DNA from: Actinomycetota bacterium
Lineage (GTDB): Bacteria > Actinomycetota > Actinomycetes > Actinomycetales > Dermatophilaceae
Length of the DNA: 64,000 bases
Assembly: GCA_020160805.1 (NCBI GenBank)
Contig: JAIUPO010000002.1
Location: 124,001 to 188,000 of the forward strand
Reading direction: 5' to 3'
In this document: piece by piece, positions 8,487 to 17,792 of the stretch
Position numbering within the stretch: the stretch's first letter is position 1
How the letters are laid out: every line of letters begins with the position of its first letter
The notes under the pieces: model-generated
Seen by the model: only the letters and a program-made list of their open reading frames with translations
What the model was told of the DNA's origin: nothing
Databases searched by the model: none
Position numbers and translations under genes: made by a program

Positions 8487-10324
8487 CCACACCCGCCGAC
8501 ACCCTCGCAGGTGCCGTCGAGGCCCTCGTCACGGCCGCCACGACGGCCGGCCTGGACGGTGCTGCCGCGCGCGCCGAGGGCCTGGCCTTCGCTGCCGCCA
8601 TCGCCGAATCCGCTCCGCTCGCCGCCGCCGACTGGGCACCCGCGGCCGGCCTCGACCCGAGCGACGCAGCAGCCGCAAATGTCGCCTTTTTCGAGGCCGC
8701 CTCGGGCGGGCGCAAGTGGCGCCAAGCGCCGACGGCGATCATCAGCGAACTGGTTGCGACCGGGTCGGCGGGGGCGCCGGCATACGCCCAAGCACTGGGG
8801 GATATCGCCAGCGCCGCGTGCCTGCTCGGCACCCCGACCCCTCGGGTCGCGGGCAATGCCGCGCTGGCCTCCGCCGCCCAGCTGAGCGCGCTGCCATTGC
8901 ACCAGTCGATCCACCCGGTGGGCTCCCTGACCGGCGATCCCCGCATCCCCGCCGAACCCAGCAACCCAGGCCCCGAATCCGCGACGCCGCCCCCGCCCCC
9001 CGCCTCCCAGACGCCCGCCCGCCCCATGCCGCCAGCAACCGGCGCCGGCGTGGATCCGGTTCTGGGAGTGGGGAATCCGAATGACATCCCCAATCTGACC
9101 GAGCTTATGCTGGAGAACCAGCGCCGCGTCACGGAGCAACTGGCCGCGATGGAGCGCCTCCGCGGCGGCCCGATGCTGACGCCACCCGGTATGCCGACCT
9201 CCGGACCGATCCCGCCCAGCGGGCAGCCCATCCCGCCGGCCCCCGGCCTCCCGCCAGGCGCTGGCCTCCCCCCAGGCTTCCCGCCAGCCCCCGGCGACGC
9301 GAGCCAGACGGCCGCCCCAACCCAGACCCAGGGCGAGGCCCCAGCCACGCAGCCCGAGGCCCCTAAGGAGCCGGAGAAGTCCCTCGACGAACTCCTCGCC
9401 GAGCTCGACGACCTCATCGGCCTCGCCTCGGTCAAGCGCGAAATCCACCAGCAGGTCGCGATCCTCAAGGTCGAGAAGAAGCGCGCCGAGGCCGGCCTGC
9501 GGCAGGCGACGATCACCCGCCACCTGGTCTTCGTCGGCAACCCCGGCACCGGCAAGACCACCGTTGCGCGAATGGTCGCCGGCATCTACCGCGCGCTCGG
9601 CCTGCTCTCCAAGGGTCACCTCATCGAGGTCGACCGTGCCGAACTCGTCGCGGGTTATCTCGGCCAGACGGCGATCAAGACCAGCGAGGTCGTCGCCAAG
9701 GCCCTCGGCGGCGTGCTCTTCATCGACGAGGCTTATGGCCTCAATGGCGACCAGTACGGCCTCGAAGCCGTCAACACCCTGGTCAAGGAGATGGAGGACA
9801 ACCGCAACGATCTCGTCGTCATCGTCGCGGGTTATCCCACGCCGATGATGGAATTCATCGCGCAGAATCCCGGCCTCGCCAGCCGCTTCAAGACGATGAT
9901 CGAGTTCGCGGACTACACCGACGACGAGCTCCTCGCGATCATGAAAAGCCTTGCGGAGAAAGCGGATTACGACATCACCGCGGACGCCGAGGCGACGGTG
10001 CGCGACATCCTCGTCGCCACCCCGCGCGATTTCACCTTCGGCAATGGCCGCTTCGTGCGCAATCTGCTCGAAGAGGCCATCGGCCGCCACGCGTGGCGGC
10101 TGCGCGATGCCGCCGAGGTCAGCACCGAGGACCTGCGCAGCCTGCTCGCTGCGGACTTCCGCGAGAGCGACGAAAGCGCCGAGGTCGTCCCCTTCGACGA
10201 GCCCGCACCAAGCGCCGACGACGACGAAACCGGCACTCCCAACGATGACGTCGAAGCCGAGACCGAGATGACCGCCGAGGGCGCGCCGCCGCCCGCGGAG
10301 GACCAGAAAGAGGCAGGGGTATGA
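8483..10324 (+). CDS. CbbX/SpoVK/EccA-type AAA+ ATPase with long N-terminal extension
   Basis: 613 aa. Residues 1-150 are an Ala-rich helical domain, ~160-300 a disordered Pro/Gly linker, and ~305-560 a CbbX/SpoVK-like AAA+ module: LDDLIGLASVK, Walker A GNPGTGKTT (352-360), Walker B VLFIDEA (411-417), sensor 1 VIVAGY, and an arginine region at GLASRF. The final ~60 residues are acidic. Relatives include the RuBisCO activase CbbX, SpoVK and the type VII secretion ATPase EccA, all of which remodel protein complexes. Here the client is unknown; TelA or the kinase complex are candidates. It overlaps both neighbours by 4 bp. Confidence 0.88.
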   Translation: MTTPADTLAGAVEALVTAATTAGLDGAAARAEGLAFAAAIAESAPLAAADWAPAAGLDPSDAAAANVAFFEAASGGRKWRQAPTAIISELVATGSAGAPAYAQALGDIASAACLLGTPTPRVAGNAALASAAQLSALPLHQSIHPVGSLTGDPRIPAEPSNPGPESATPPPPPASQTPARPMPPATGAGVDPVLGVGNPNDIPNLTELMLENQRRVTEQLAAMERLRGGPMLTPPGMPTSGPIPPSGQPIPPAPGLPPGAGLPPGFPPAPGDASQTAAPTQTQGEAPATQPEAPKEPEKSLDELLAELDDLIGLASVKREIHQQVAILKVEKKRAEAGLRQATITRHLVFVGNPGTGKTTVARMVAGIYRALGLLSKGHLIEVDRAELVAGYLGQTAIKTSEVVAKALGGVLFIDEAYGLNGDQYGLEAVNTLVKEMEDNRNDLVVIVAGYPTPMMEFIAQNPGLASRFKTMIEFADYTDDELLAIMKSLAEKADYDITADAEATVRDILVATPRDFTFGNGRFVRNLLEEAIGRHAWRLRDAAEVSTEDLRSLLAADFRESDESAEVVPFDEPAPSADDDETGTPNDDVEAETEMTAEGAPPPAEDQKEAGV

Positions 10325-11634
10325 CGCAGATCGCCACCCAGCCCGCCGCGCCGGCACCCCCGCAACAGGGGCTCGCCGGCGGGACGGCCGCCCAGCGCCG
10401 CGCCCTCGCGCGCCGGCACTACTTCACCGGCACACCAGGACGTATGCGGATCGCCTCCGCCGTCGCCGCCGCCCTCTGCGTCGCCTTCGCACTCGCCGGC
10501 TTCCTCGGTCTGCGCGGTGTCGACGGGGCCGTCGATCGGGCTAGCGCCAATACCGAACAGGTGGTGCGCGTCCGGGCGATCTATGCCGACCTACTCGCCG
10601 CCGACGCGGCCGTCACGAATGGCTTCCTCAAGGGCGGCCAGGAGAGCGCCGAGAACCGCAAGACCTATGACGACGCGATGCAGCGCGTCGCCACCAATAT
10701 CGCCGCTGCCGCCAGCGCCCAGCCGGCCGATGGCAAGGCGCTCGCCGCCCTCAATGCCGAGGTTCAGGCATACGCCGGCAATGTCGACCGAGCCCGCACC
10801 TACAACCGCGAGGCGAAACCCGTTGGCGCGCAATACCTCCGGATCGCGGGCACGGAGTTGCGCGCCGAGGGACTGCCGATCGCCAATGCCATCGCCGAGG
10901 CCAACCAGACCCGCGCGGACCAGGAGTTGAAGCTCAGCGGCTACAGCGGGCTGGTCGTCGGCGTCGGCGTGCTCACGCTCGGCGTGCTCGCCGCGATCGC
11001 CATCTGGCTGGCGCGCCGCACCCACCGATATCTCAACGTCCCGCTCAGCGCCGCCCTGCTGCTCGTCGCGACGGCGCTCGCCATGTCGATCAGCCACATC
11101 GCGCAGGTGAGTTCGACGATGAACAAGGTCGCCGATGGTGACTACCGCGCCGCGGTGAGCCTGGCGCAGGCGCGCGCGGCGGCATACGACGCGAAGGCCA
11201 ACGAGTCCTTGACCCTGATCGCCCGCGGCAGTGGCGCGGCCTACGAAAAGGCTTATGACGCCTCGGTCGCCCTCGCCTCGCAGCAACTCGACGACCTGCT
11301 GCAGGCGGACCCCGCGCAGAACAATCTGCGCCGGACGTTCGCGGCCTATACCGACACCCACCGAGCCATCCGCACCGCCGATGATGGTGGCGACTGGAAC
11401 GAGGCCGTCGACCTCGCGACCACACCGGACACCGAAACCGCCTCCTCCAATGGCGCTTTCCGGGCCTTCTCCACCGCCGCCGATGGCGTGCTGGACTCCA
11501 AGCTCAAGAGCATCGTGGCCGCCTTCGACCGGATCGGCGGGGGGCTGCTGCCGCTGCTCGTCGGGCTCGGCGCGGCGCTCGCGGCACTGCTCGCCGGCCG
11601 AGCGATGTCGAAGCGGATCGAGGAGTTCCGATGA
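10321..11634 (+). CDS. glnX: GlnX-like four-TM membrane sensor protein
   Basis: 437 aa. Four hydrophobic segments are visible at about 43-66, 205-228, 238-260 and 407-430, leaving two helical extracytoplasmic loops (TM1-TM2 ~140 aa, TM3-TM4 ~145 aa) and a basic C-terminal end. Size, topology and its place directly before glnH and near pknG match GlnX of mycobacteria and corynebacteria. There GlnX is thought to pass the amino-acid signal from lipoprotein GlnH to the cytosolic kinase PknG. Overlaps both neighbours by 4 bp. Identification rests on topology and synteny rather than a sharp motif. Confidence 0.78.
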   Translation: MTQIATQPAAPAPPQQGLAGGTAAQRRALARRHYFTGTPGRMRIASAVAAALCVAFALAGFLGLRGVDGAVDRASANTEQVVRVRAIYADLLAADAAVTNGFLKGGQESAENRKTYDDAMQRVATNIAAAASAQPADGKALAALNAEVQAYAGNVDRARTYNREAKPVGAQYLRIAGTELRAEGLPIANAIAEANQTRADQELKLSGYSGLVVGVGVLTLGVLAAIAIWLARRTHRYLNVPLSAALLLVATALAMSISHIAQVSSTMNKVADGDYRAAVSLAQARAAAYDAKANESLTLIARGSGAAYEKAYDASVALASQQLDDLLQADPAQNNLRRTFAAYTDTHRAIRTADDGGDWNEAVDLATTPDTETASSNGAFRAFSTAADGVLDSKLKSIVAAFDRIGGGLLPLLVGLGAALAALLAGRAMSKRIEEFR

Positions 11635-12656
11635 GCCGTATGCCGTCCGCCCGCCGCCGCTGGAGCAGCCCGGTGGCCCTCACGGTCACCTCCGCGCTGG
11701 CCGCCCTCGGCCTGGCCGGCTGCTCGGGCGGGTCCTATGACGACACCACCTGGCCTACCCGCTCCAGCGCCTCGGCGTCGACCTCCTCATCGTCCGCGAC
11801 GACCACGGCGCCCGCCTGCGACAACGCGACCCAGTCCTACGATCCACTCGCCTCGCTCCCGGCCAAGGCCACCTCCTTGGGGGACAGCTTCATCGACTCC
11901 ATCGTTGACCGGGGCTATCTGCGGGTCGGAGTCTCCGCCGACTCCTACCTCTTGGGGGCGAACAACCCGCTCACCGGGCAGATCGAGGGCTTCGACATCG
12001 ATATCGCCAAGGCAATCGCCAAGCGCCTGCTCGGCGATGAGGACAAGATCCGCCTGATCGTCATCACGGCGGCCGATCGCATCCCCGCGCTCGAGGAGGG
12101 CCGGGTCGATCTCGTCGCCCGCAATATGACGATGACCTGTGACCGCTGGAATCAGATCGCCTTCTCTAGCGAGTACTACCACGCTGGGCAGAAGCTGCTC
12201 GTGACCCGAGAAGCGGCCGCAGCGAACCCCGACGCCGGCCCGAAAGATATGAAGGGCCAGCGCGTTTGCGCCCCCACCGGGACCACGAGCCTGGCCAAGC
12301 TCAAGGCCGTCAACGACGAGGTCGGCGGCATCGATATCGTCACCGCGGCCAATCACACCGGCTGCCTTGTGCTCTTTCAGCAGGGCAAGGCCGATGCCAT
12401 CACCGGCGACGACACGGTGCTCGCCGGGCTCGCCGCGCAGGATGTATATGCCGAGGTCACCAGCGCCCCGGCCATCACCGATGAGCCCTATGGCCTCGGC
12501 ATTGCTAAAGCGAATGTCGAGTTCGTGCGCTATGTCAACGCCGTCCTCGCCGACCTGCGCGCTGATGGGGAGTGGACCACGATCTATGACCGCTGGTTCG
12601 CCAGCAGCCTCGGCAAGGCCCCCAAGCCGCCCACCGCGGTCTACGGCCGCTCGTGA
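11631..12656 (+). CDS. glnH: GlnH-like amino-acid-binding lipoprotein (SBP_bac_3 fold)
   Basis: 341 aa. The N-terminus has Arg residues, a hydrophobic stretch and a lipobox LGLAGC with the lipidated Cys31, so it is exported and anchored. A Ser/Thr-rich spacer is followed by a family 3 solute-binding domain: GYLRVGVSADSYLLG, GFDIDIAKAIAKRLLG, the VARNMTMTCDRW segment and a C-terminal YDRWF. No ABC permease or ATPase gene is nearby, which fits a sensory rather than transport role. GlnH in mycobacteria binds Asp, Glu or Gln and signals through GlnX to PknG. Confidence 0.87.
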   Translation: MSRMPSARRRWSSPVALTVTSALAALGLAGCSGGSYDDTTWPTRSSASASTSSSSATTTAPACDNATQSYDPLASLPAKATSLGDSFIDSIVDRGYLRVGVSADSYLLGANNPLTGQIEGFDIDIAKAIAKRLLGDEDKIRLIVITAADRIPALEEGRVDLVARNMTMTCDRWNQIAFSSEYYHAGQKLLVTREAAAANPDAGPKDMKGQRVCAPTGTTSLAKLKAVNDEVGGIDIVTAANHTGCLVLFQQGKADAITGDDTVLAGLAAQDVYAEVTSAPAITDEPYGLGIAKANVEFVRYVNAVLADLRADGEWTTIYDRWFASSLGKAPKPPTAVYGRS

Positions 12657-13867
12657 GTCTCGACCTCGGCATGACCGGCGCCCCCGGGAGCACCCCGCGT
12701 GCCCCCGGGCGCCTCGGCGTGCCCGTCAGCGCCGCCGAAGCGCTGCGCTACCTCACCGACCTCGGGATGTGGCTCGATGAGCGCCGCAAACAACTCGATG
12801 CCATCGACCAGGCCGCGCTGTCCGCGCCCGATCAGAGCGACCGCGAGGCCCTGACGCACGACATCACCGTGTCGATGGCGCTGTGGAAAGCCATCTCCGA
12901 TCGCTACGAACTGCTGCGCGTCACCTTCGACTCCGGCCGCGTCGGGCCGGTGCAGGCCGAGCAATTGTCGACGCTGATTTGGGGTCGTCTCGATGTCGCA
13001 CCCGGCGACGGGCGCGAGGCCACGCGGGCCCGGATGCCCAGCGGCGCCGAGAGCAATCTCGCCGTGTCATTGCCCGAGGCCTGCCGGCTTTCCGATGCGA
13101 TGAGTTCCTCGCTGCGCGCCCGATTGGCCTTGGAGACAACGGGACTCGACGTCTCGATCCGGGTCAAGGGGATTCGCGAGAGCGTCGAGCGGATCCGCGA
13201 TCAGGTGTCGATGATGCCGCTCGGCGCCACCCGCGACCGCACCCAGCGTGAGCTGATCGCGCTCGAGCAACGGCTCTTCGATGTCACCGAACGCGCAAAG
13301 CGCGGCGCCGATGTCGGAGGCTTCCTCGGGCCGCTGGAGGTCGAGGTCGCCGCCCGCGAGCGCGACCTGATCGTCGCCGCCTCTCGCCGTCACGAGAGCG
13401 AACGTGATGCCGCCCGCGCCCGCGAACTGATCACCGCCCTGGCCGCCCGCGGCGACGCCATCCGCGGCTTGCAGGCGCAATGCCTCGCCGCGGTGACGCC
13501 GGCGCCCAAACTCGCCGTCCCCGATGTCCGTGCGCTCGGGGCCGTGCCCGACGACCCGGACGCCATCGACGCGCTGCTCGCGCGCTTGGGCCTGGTCGGC
13601 AAGGCGCTGGATCAGGCGCACGAAACCTACGCCCGCGCCCTCGGCGAGCGCGACGAACTCCAGGGCCTGCTCGGCGCCCTGGACGCTCAGGTGACTGGCT
13701 CGCCCGCCGTGACCGCCGCCGAACGCGCCGACCTCAAACCGATGCGCGACCAACTCGCCGCCGTCCTCGCTGCCACCCCGGTCCCGCTCGTGCGTGCGCG
13801 GGCCCTGATGGCGGCATACCAGTCCTATGTCCGGACCGTCACCAACAACGGAAGGGCCCCGCTATGA
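12653..13867 (+). CDS. Uncharacterised helical/coiled-coil operon protein
   Basis: 404 aa from GTG at 12653, in a GTGA overlap with glnH. No signal peptide or membrane helix is visible. Nearly the whole protein is Ala/Arg/Glu/Leu-rich helix (e.g. LDERRKQLDAIDQAAL, LIALEQRLFDVTERAKRGAD), with coiled-coil character at about 150-240 and 300-345. It sits between glnH and pknG, so it is likely a cytosolic scaffold or kinase partner; this is inference. No family name can be given. Confidence 0.75.
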   Translation: MSLDLGMTGAPGSTPRAPGRLGVPVSAAEALRYLTDLGMWLDERRKQLDAIDQAALSAPDQSDREALTHDITVSMALWKAISDRYELLRVTFDSGRVGPVQAEQLSTLIWGRLDVAPGDGREATRARMPSGAESNLAVSLPEACRLSDAMSSSLRARLALETTGLDVSIRVKGIRESVERIRDQVSMMPLGATRDRTQRELIALEQRLFDVTERAKRGADVGGFLGPLEVEVAARERDLIVAASRRHESERDAARARELITALAARGDAIRGLQAQCLAAVTPAPKLAVPDVRALGAVPDDPDAIDALLARLGLVGKALDQAHETYARALGERDELQGLLGALDAQVTGSPAVTAAERADLKPMRDQLAAVLAATPVPLVRARALMAAYQSYVRTVTNNGRAPL

Positions 13868-16323
13868 GTGACCTGACCGCCTGCCGGCAGCCGGGGTGCA
13901 CCGGCACGATCGCCGATGGCTACTGCGATGTCTGCGGTATGCCGGGTGAGCCGGACCAGCTCGCCGCGCCCGCGGCGTCGAGCCCTCCGCATACCCCAGC
14001 CCCGGCCGCATCAGCCGGCCCGCCCGTCCCCCCACCCCCGCCGCCGCCCAGCGCGCGACCGGCCCCAGGCGGCCAGGCGCCCGCCCGCGGGGTGGCGGGG
14101 CACACCGGCCCCAAATGCCGCCAGCCGGGCTGCACCGGCACCATCGTCGACGGCTACTGCGATGTCTGCGGGACCCCGGCCGGGCCCACCAGCACCACCT
14201 CGACCCAGCCCCTCGGCCGCGGCGAGACGCCGATGGAAGGCGCTGTCTCCCAAGTCTCTTCGAGCCTCAAAGCCACCGCACTCGGCTCGGCACGCGCCCG
14301 CAGCGGCGGCACCATCTCCACCCGCCGCATCTCCGGGCACTCAACGCGGATGCGGGCCGCCCGCATCGGCGCAGGCGTCACGAGCGTCCCGCCGGTCCCC
14401 GAAATCGACGCGGCGAAAGCCGTTCTGAAGAACCCGGTCGTCCCCGAGGCCAAGCGCTTCTGCCCCAAGTGCGGCGAGCCGGTCGGCCGCGGCCGGGACG
14501 GCCAGGAGGGCCGCACCAGCGGCTTCTGCGCCAAGTGCCGCACGCCCTTCGACTTCTCCCCCAAGCTCAAGCCGGGCGACCTCGTCGCGGGGCAGTATGA
14601 AGTCGCCGGCTGCCTCGCCCACGGCGGGCTCGGCTGGATCTATCTCGCCCGCGACCGCAATGTTTCCGATCGCTGGGTGGTCCTGAAAGGTCTGCTCAAC
14701 TCCGGTGACCCCGACGCACTCGCCGCCGCCCTTGCCGAGCAGCGCTTCCTTGCCCAGGTCAGCCACCCGAATATCGTCGAGATCTACAACTTCGTCAGCC
14801 ACGAAGGCTCCGGCTATATCGTCATGGAGTACATCGGCGGCACCTCGCTGAAGTCGCTGCTCAAGCAGCGCATGCAGGCCGCTGGCAAGTACGACCCGCT
14901 GCCGGTGGACCAGGCGCTGGCCTACGTCCTGGAGATCCTGCCGGCCTTCCAATACCTCCACGATCTCGGCCTCGTCTACTGCGACTTCAAGCCCGACAAT
15001 GTCATCCAGATCGGCGACGAGGTCCGGCTCATCGACCTCGGTGGTGTGCGACGCATCGACGACGAGGACTCGGCGATCTTCGGCACCGTCGGCTATCAGG
15101 CGCCCGAGGTGGCCGAGCAGGGCTGCAGCGTGGCCTCGGATATCTACACGATCGGCCGCACGCTCGTGGTGCTGACGATGGAGTTCCGCGGTTACCAGTC
15201 GACCTATGTCAAATCCCTCCCGCCGGTCGAGGAGGTGCCGGTCTTCCAGACGTATGACAGCTTCTACCGGCTGCTGCTCAAGGCCTGCGCCGAATCGCCC
15301 GATGACCGCTTCGTCTCCGCCGACGAATTGCGCGTGCAGATGCTCGGCGTGCTGCGCGAGGTCGTCGCGCAGGATCGCGGGACCGGCGCGGCCTCGACGT
15401 CCGCGGCCTCGCTGTTGTTCGGCCCGCCGCCCGCCGGGGATGCCGAGACGACCTACCAAGATCTGCCGCCGCTGCGACCCGATAGCGGCGACGCCCAGTC
15501 CGGCTGGCTCGCGACGATAGAGAACCAGGAACCCGAGCAGCGGCTGCGCGCCCTCGCCGCGCCACCTGCCGTCAGCCCCGAAGTCCTGCTCGCCCAGGCC
15601 CGCGCGGCACTGGAGTTGCGGGCTTGGGATGTCCTCGATGGCGTCGTCGCGCGGATGCTCGCCGATGATCCGTGGGAGTGGCGCGCCGTCTGGATGTCCG
15701 GACTTGGCGCCCTCGCGCGCAACGAGCCGTTAAAGGCGCAAAGCGCCTTTAATGCGGTCTACGGGCAGGTCCCCGGCGAACTCGCGCCCAAACTCGGCCT
15801 TGCCCTGGCCTGCGAACTGTCCGGCAATGTCGAGATCGCCGAACGCCTCTATGCGATCTGCGCGCGCACCGATGCGGCCTATGTCCCGCAGTCGGCCTTC
15901 GCGCTCGCCCGCATCCGCGGCGCCATCGACGACACCGACGGCGTGCAGGTTGCGCTGACCCTCGTGCCGCCGAACTCCTCGTCATACCCCCTGGCCCGCC
16001 AGCACTGGGCGGAGCACCTCGCGGCTCACCCGCGCACCGCAAGCGACCTCAATCTTGCTCTCCTGACAGCAGATTCGGCCGGCTTCGGCCGGCGCCGCCG
16101 TGCCGAGATCTCCGTCGATGTCTATCGCAAGGCGATCGCGCGCATTGAAAAGGACGGGCCCACCCCGGGCGAGCGGATCGGTGCCTATGCCGTCACCGCC
16201 GATGGTGCGCGCTCCGGGCTGGAGGCGGCGCTGCGCGCGCTCGCCGACGCCACCGAGAATCCCTTGGAGCGCATGCGGCTGATCGACGAGGCCAACGAGA
16301 TCCGACCCTGGAGCCTGGTGTGA
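13864..16323 (+). CDS. pknG: PknG-type serine/threonine protein kinase with zinc ribbons and TPR tail
   Basis: 819 aa; the ATG at 13864 overlaps the previous stop (ATGA). Two near-identical zinc ribbons start the protein (C7, C12, C21, C24 and C85, C90, C99, C102; pattern CxxxxC...GYCDVC). A rubredoxin-like knuckle follows (C200, C203, C222, C225), as in PknG. The kinase domain spans ~238-500: LAHGGLG loop, VVLK Lys275, catalytic CDFKPDN with D374, and DLG in place of DFG with D391. Residues ~560-815 are helical repeats matching the PknG TPR region. In mycobacteria and corynebacteria PknG phosphorylates the FHA protein GarA/OdhI to steer 2-oxoglutarate and glutamate metabolism. Here the likely partner is the FHA protein three genes downstream. 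Confidence 0.93.
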   Translation: MSDLTACRQPGCTGTIADGYCDVCGMPGEPDQLAAPAASSPPHTPAPAASAGPPVPPPPPPPSARPAPGGQAPARGVAGHTGPKCRQPGCTGTIVDGYCDVCGTPAGPTSTTSTQPLGRGETPMEGAVSQVSSSLKATALGSARARSGGTISTRRISGHSTRMRAARIGAGVTSVPPVPEIDAAKAVLKNPVVPEAKRFCPKCGEPVGRGRDGQEGRTSGFCAKCRTPFDFSPKLKPGDLVAGQYEVAGCLAHGGLGWIYLARDRNVSDRWVVLKGLLNSGDPDALAAALAEQRFLAQVSHPNIVEIYNFVSHEGSGYIVMEYIGGTSLKSLLKQRMQAAGKYDPLPVDQALAYVLEILPAFQYLHDLGLVYCDFKPDNVIQIGDEVRLIDLGGVRRIDDEDSAIFGTVGYQAPEVAEQGCSVASDIYTIGRTLVVLTMEFRGYQSTYVKSLPPVEEVPVFQTYDSFYRLLLKACAESPDDRFVSADELRVQMLGVLREVVAQDRGTGAASTSAASLLFGPPPAGDAETTYQDLPPLRPDSGDAQSGWLATIENQEPEQRLRALAAPPAVSPEVLLAQARAALELRAWDVLDGVVARMLADDPWEWRAVWMSGLGALARNEPLKAQSAFNAVYGQVPGELAPKLGLALACELSGNVEIAERLYAICARTDAAYVPQSAFALARIRGAIDDTDGVQVALTLVPPNSSSYPLARQHWAEHLAAHPRTASDLNLALLTADSAGFGRRRRAEISVDVYRKAIARIEKDGPTPGERIGAYAVTADGARSGLEAALRALADATENPLERMRLIDEANEIRPWSLV

Positions 16324-17792
16324 GTTCTCCTGCCGAGACGTTGACCTGCGCCGCCTGCGGGGCCGCCAACCCCGCTGGCTCGGCCTTCTGCGAGGCCTGC
16401 GGAGCCGACCTAGTCTCCGGCGCTGCCCCCGGCGCAGGGGGTATGCCGCCCGCGCCCGCCGCCGCAGGAGGTATGCCGACTGCCGCACCCGCCCCCGCCC
16501 CCGCCTCGGGGCCGCCACCCGCTCTGGTGCCCCCCGCGCCGATGCCCGTGCCCCCAGCACCCCGTATGCCAGGGGCGCCCGCACCGACGGCGACCGCCAC
16601 CCCGATCCCCGCGCGGGCTGTGCCACCCGCCGCTGCCGCGCAGGGCGAGGAGTCGCCGCTCGACATCGGCTGGACTGGGGTCGTGCCCGGCCGGGCCAAT
16701 GCGTATGACGCCACCCCCGTCCTCGTGCCCTGTGGCACGTGCGGGGCCGGGCATTACGAGGATGGCTACTGCGACCAGTGCGGGGCCAAGCAGCCCAACC
16801 CGCGCGACCATCTCGAAGAGACGCCGAGCGCCTGGGTGGCTGGGGTCAGCGATATCGGCCGCCGCCACGAACGCAATGAGGATGCCCTCGCGCTCGCGGC
16901 CCGCAGCGAACCGCTCTCGTTCGCGGCGCTCGTCGTCTGCGATGGCGTCTCCAATACCACCGACTCCGATGTGGCCAGCCTCGCGGCGGCCAAGGCCGCC
17001 CGGCAGGTCCTCGAGCAACCGGTCAGCGCCGGGATGGGCGTGGCGGAGGCGGCGCGCGCTGCGGCATACCGCCGGCTCGGGGAGGCAGTCGCCGCCGCCA
17101 ACCAAGCGGTCATCGGCGCGACCAAGGCCGGCGATCCGGCGTCCCCGTCGTGCACCTTCACCGGCGCCATCGTCGATGGCCGCACGGCGCATGTCGGCAA
17201 TGTCGGGGACAGCCGGATCTACTGGCTGCCCGACGGCAGCCAGGGCGCGCGGCAGTTGAGCACCGACGACTCGGTCGCGGCCGAGCGGATCGCCACGGGC
17301 GTCGAGCGCAAGGTCGCCGAGACCGGGCCGATGGCGCACTCGATCACCCGCTGGCTGGGGATCGATGCGCCGGACGATCTGACTCCGCATACGGCCAGCG
17401 TCGACCTGGACGCGCCCGGCTGGCTGATGCTCTGCTCCGATGGGCTGTGGAACTACTGCTCCGAGGCGAGTGAGTTGCAGGCCAAGATCGGGGAGTTTAT
17501 GAGCGGCGGTATGCCGCCCGAGCCGCTCGCCCTCGGCCGAGCCTTGGTGGGCTTCGCGAATAACGCCGGCGGCGCCGACAACATCACCGTGGCACTGCTG
17601 CGGGTCGGCGGCGATACCAGGACGTCGGCGGCGACGCCTGTTGCGGGAACAACGACCGCAGCGGCCGCGCCGGCCGAGGTGGCAGGCGACGCGCCCACGG
17701 CATCGCCGGGGCAGCAATCGGCGGACAGCGCCGGGGATTTGGCAGGATCGAGCACGACGGAAGGGGAGAACGATGGCGCAATTCACGGCTGA
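16320..17792 (+). CDS. PP2C-family protein phosphatase with two zinc ribbons
   Basis: 490 aa from GTG at 16320 (GTGA overlap with pknG). Zinc ribbon 1 has C10, C13, C24, C27. A Pro/Ala linker with GGMP-type repeats follows, then zinc ribbon 2 (C138, C141, C151, C154; GYCDQC). The PP2C catalytic domain covers ~170-425 with its metal-binding motifs intact: RNEDA, VVCDGVS, GNVGDSR, LCSDGLW and GADNITVAL. The ~65-residue tail is Ala/Gly/Ser-rich. It is the natural counterpart of PknG, removing phosphates from the same substrates. With the kinase and the vWA protein it forms a TerY-P-like triad. Confidence 0.92.
   Translation: MSSPAETLTCAACGAANPAGSAFCEACGADLVSGAAPGAGGMPPAPAAAGGMPTAAPAPAPASGPPPALVPPAPMPVPPAPRMPGAPAPTATATPIPARAVPPAAAAQGEESPLDIGWTGVVPGRANAYDATPVLVPCGTCGAGHYEDGYCDQCGAKQPNPRDHLEETPSAWVAGVSDIGRRHERNEDALALAARSEPLSFAALVVCDGVSNTTDSDVASLAAAKAARQVLEQPVSAGMGVAEAARAAAYRRLGEAVAAANQAVIGATKAGDPASPSCTFTGAIVDGRTAHVGNVGDSRIYWLPDGSQGARQLSTDDSVAAERIATGVERKVAETGPMAHSITRWLGIDAPDDLTPHTASVDLDAPGWLMLCSDGLWNYCSEASELQAKIGEFMSGGMPPEPLALGRALVGFANNAGGADNITVALLRVGGDTRTSAATPVAGTTTAAAAPAEVAGDAPTASPGQQSADSAGDLAGSSTTEGENDGAIHG

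Noticed and set aside
8141-10357. A 738-aa minus-strand frame opposite the AAA+ gene
   Set aside because: Antisense shadow with Gly/Arg low complexity; the plus frame has complete AAA+ motifs.
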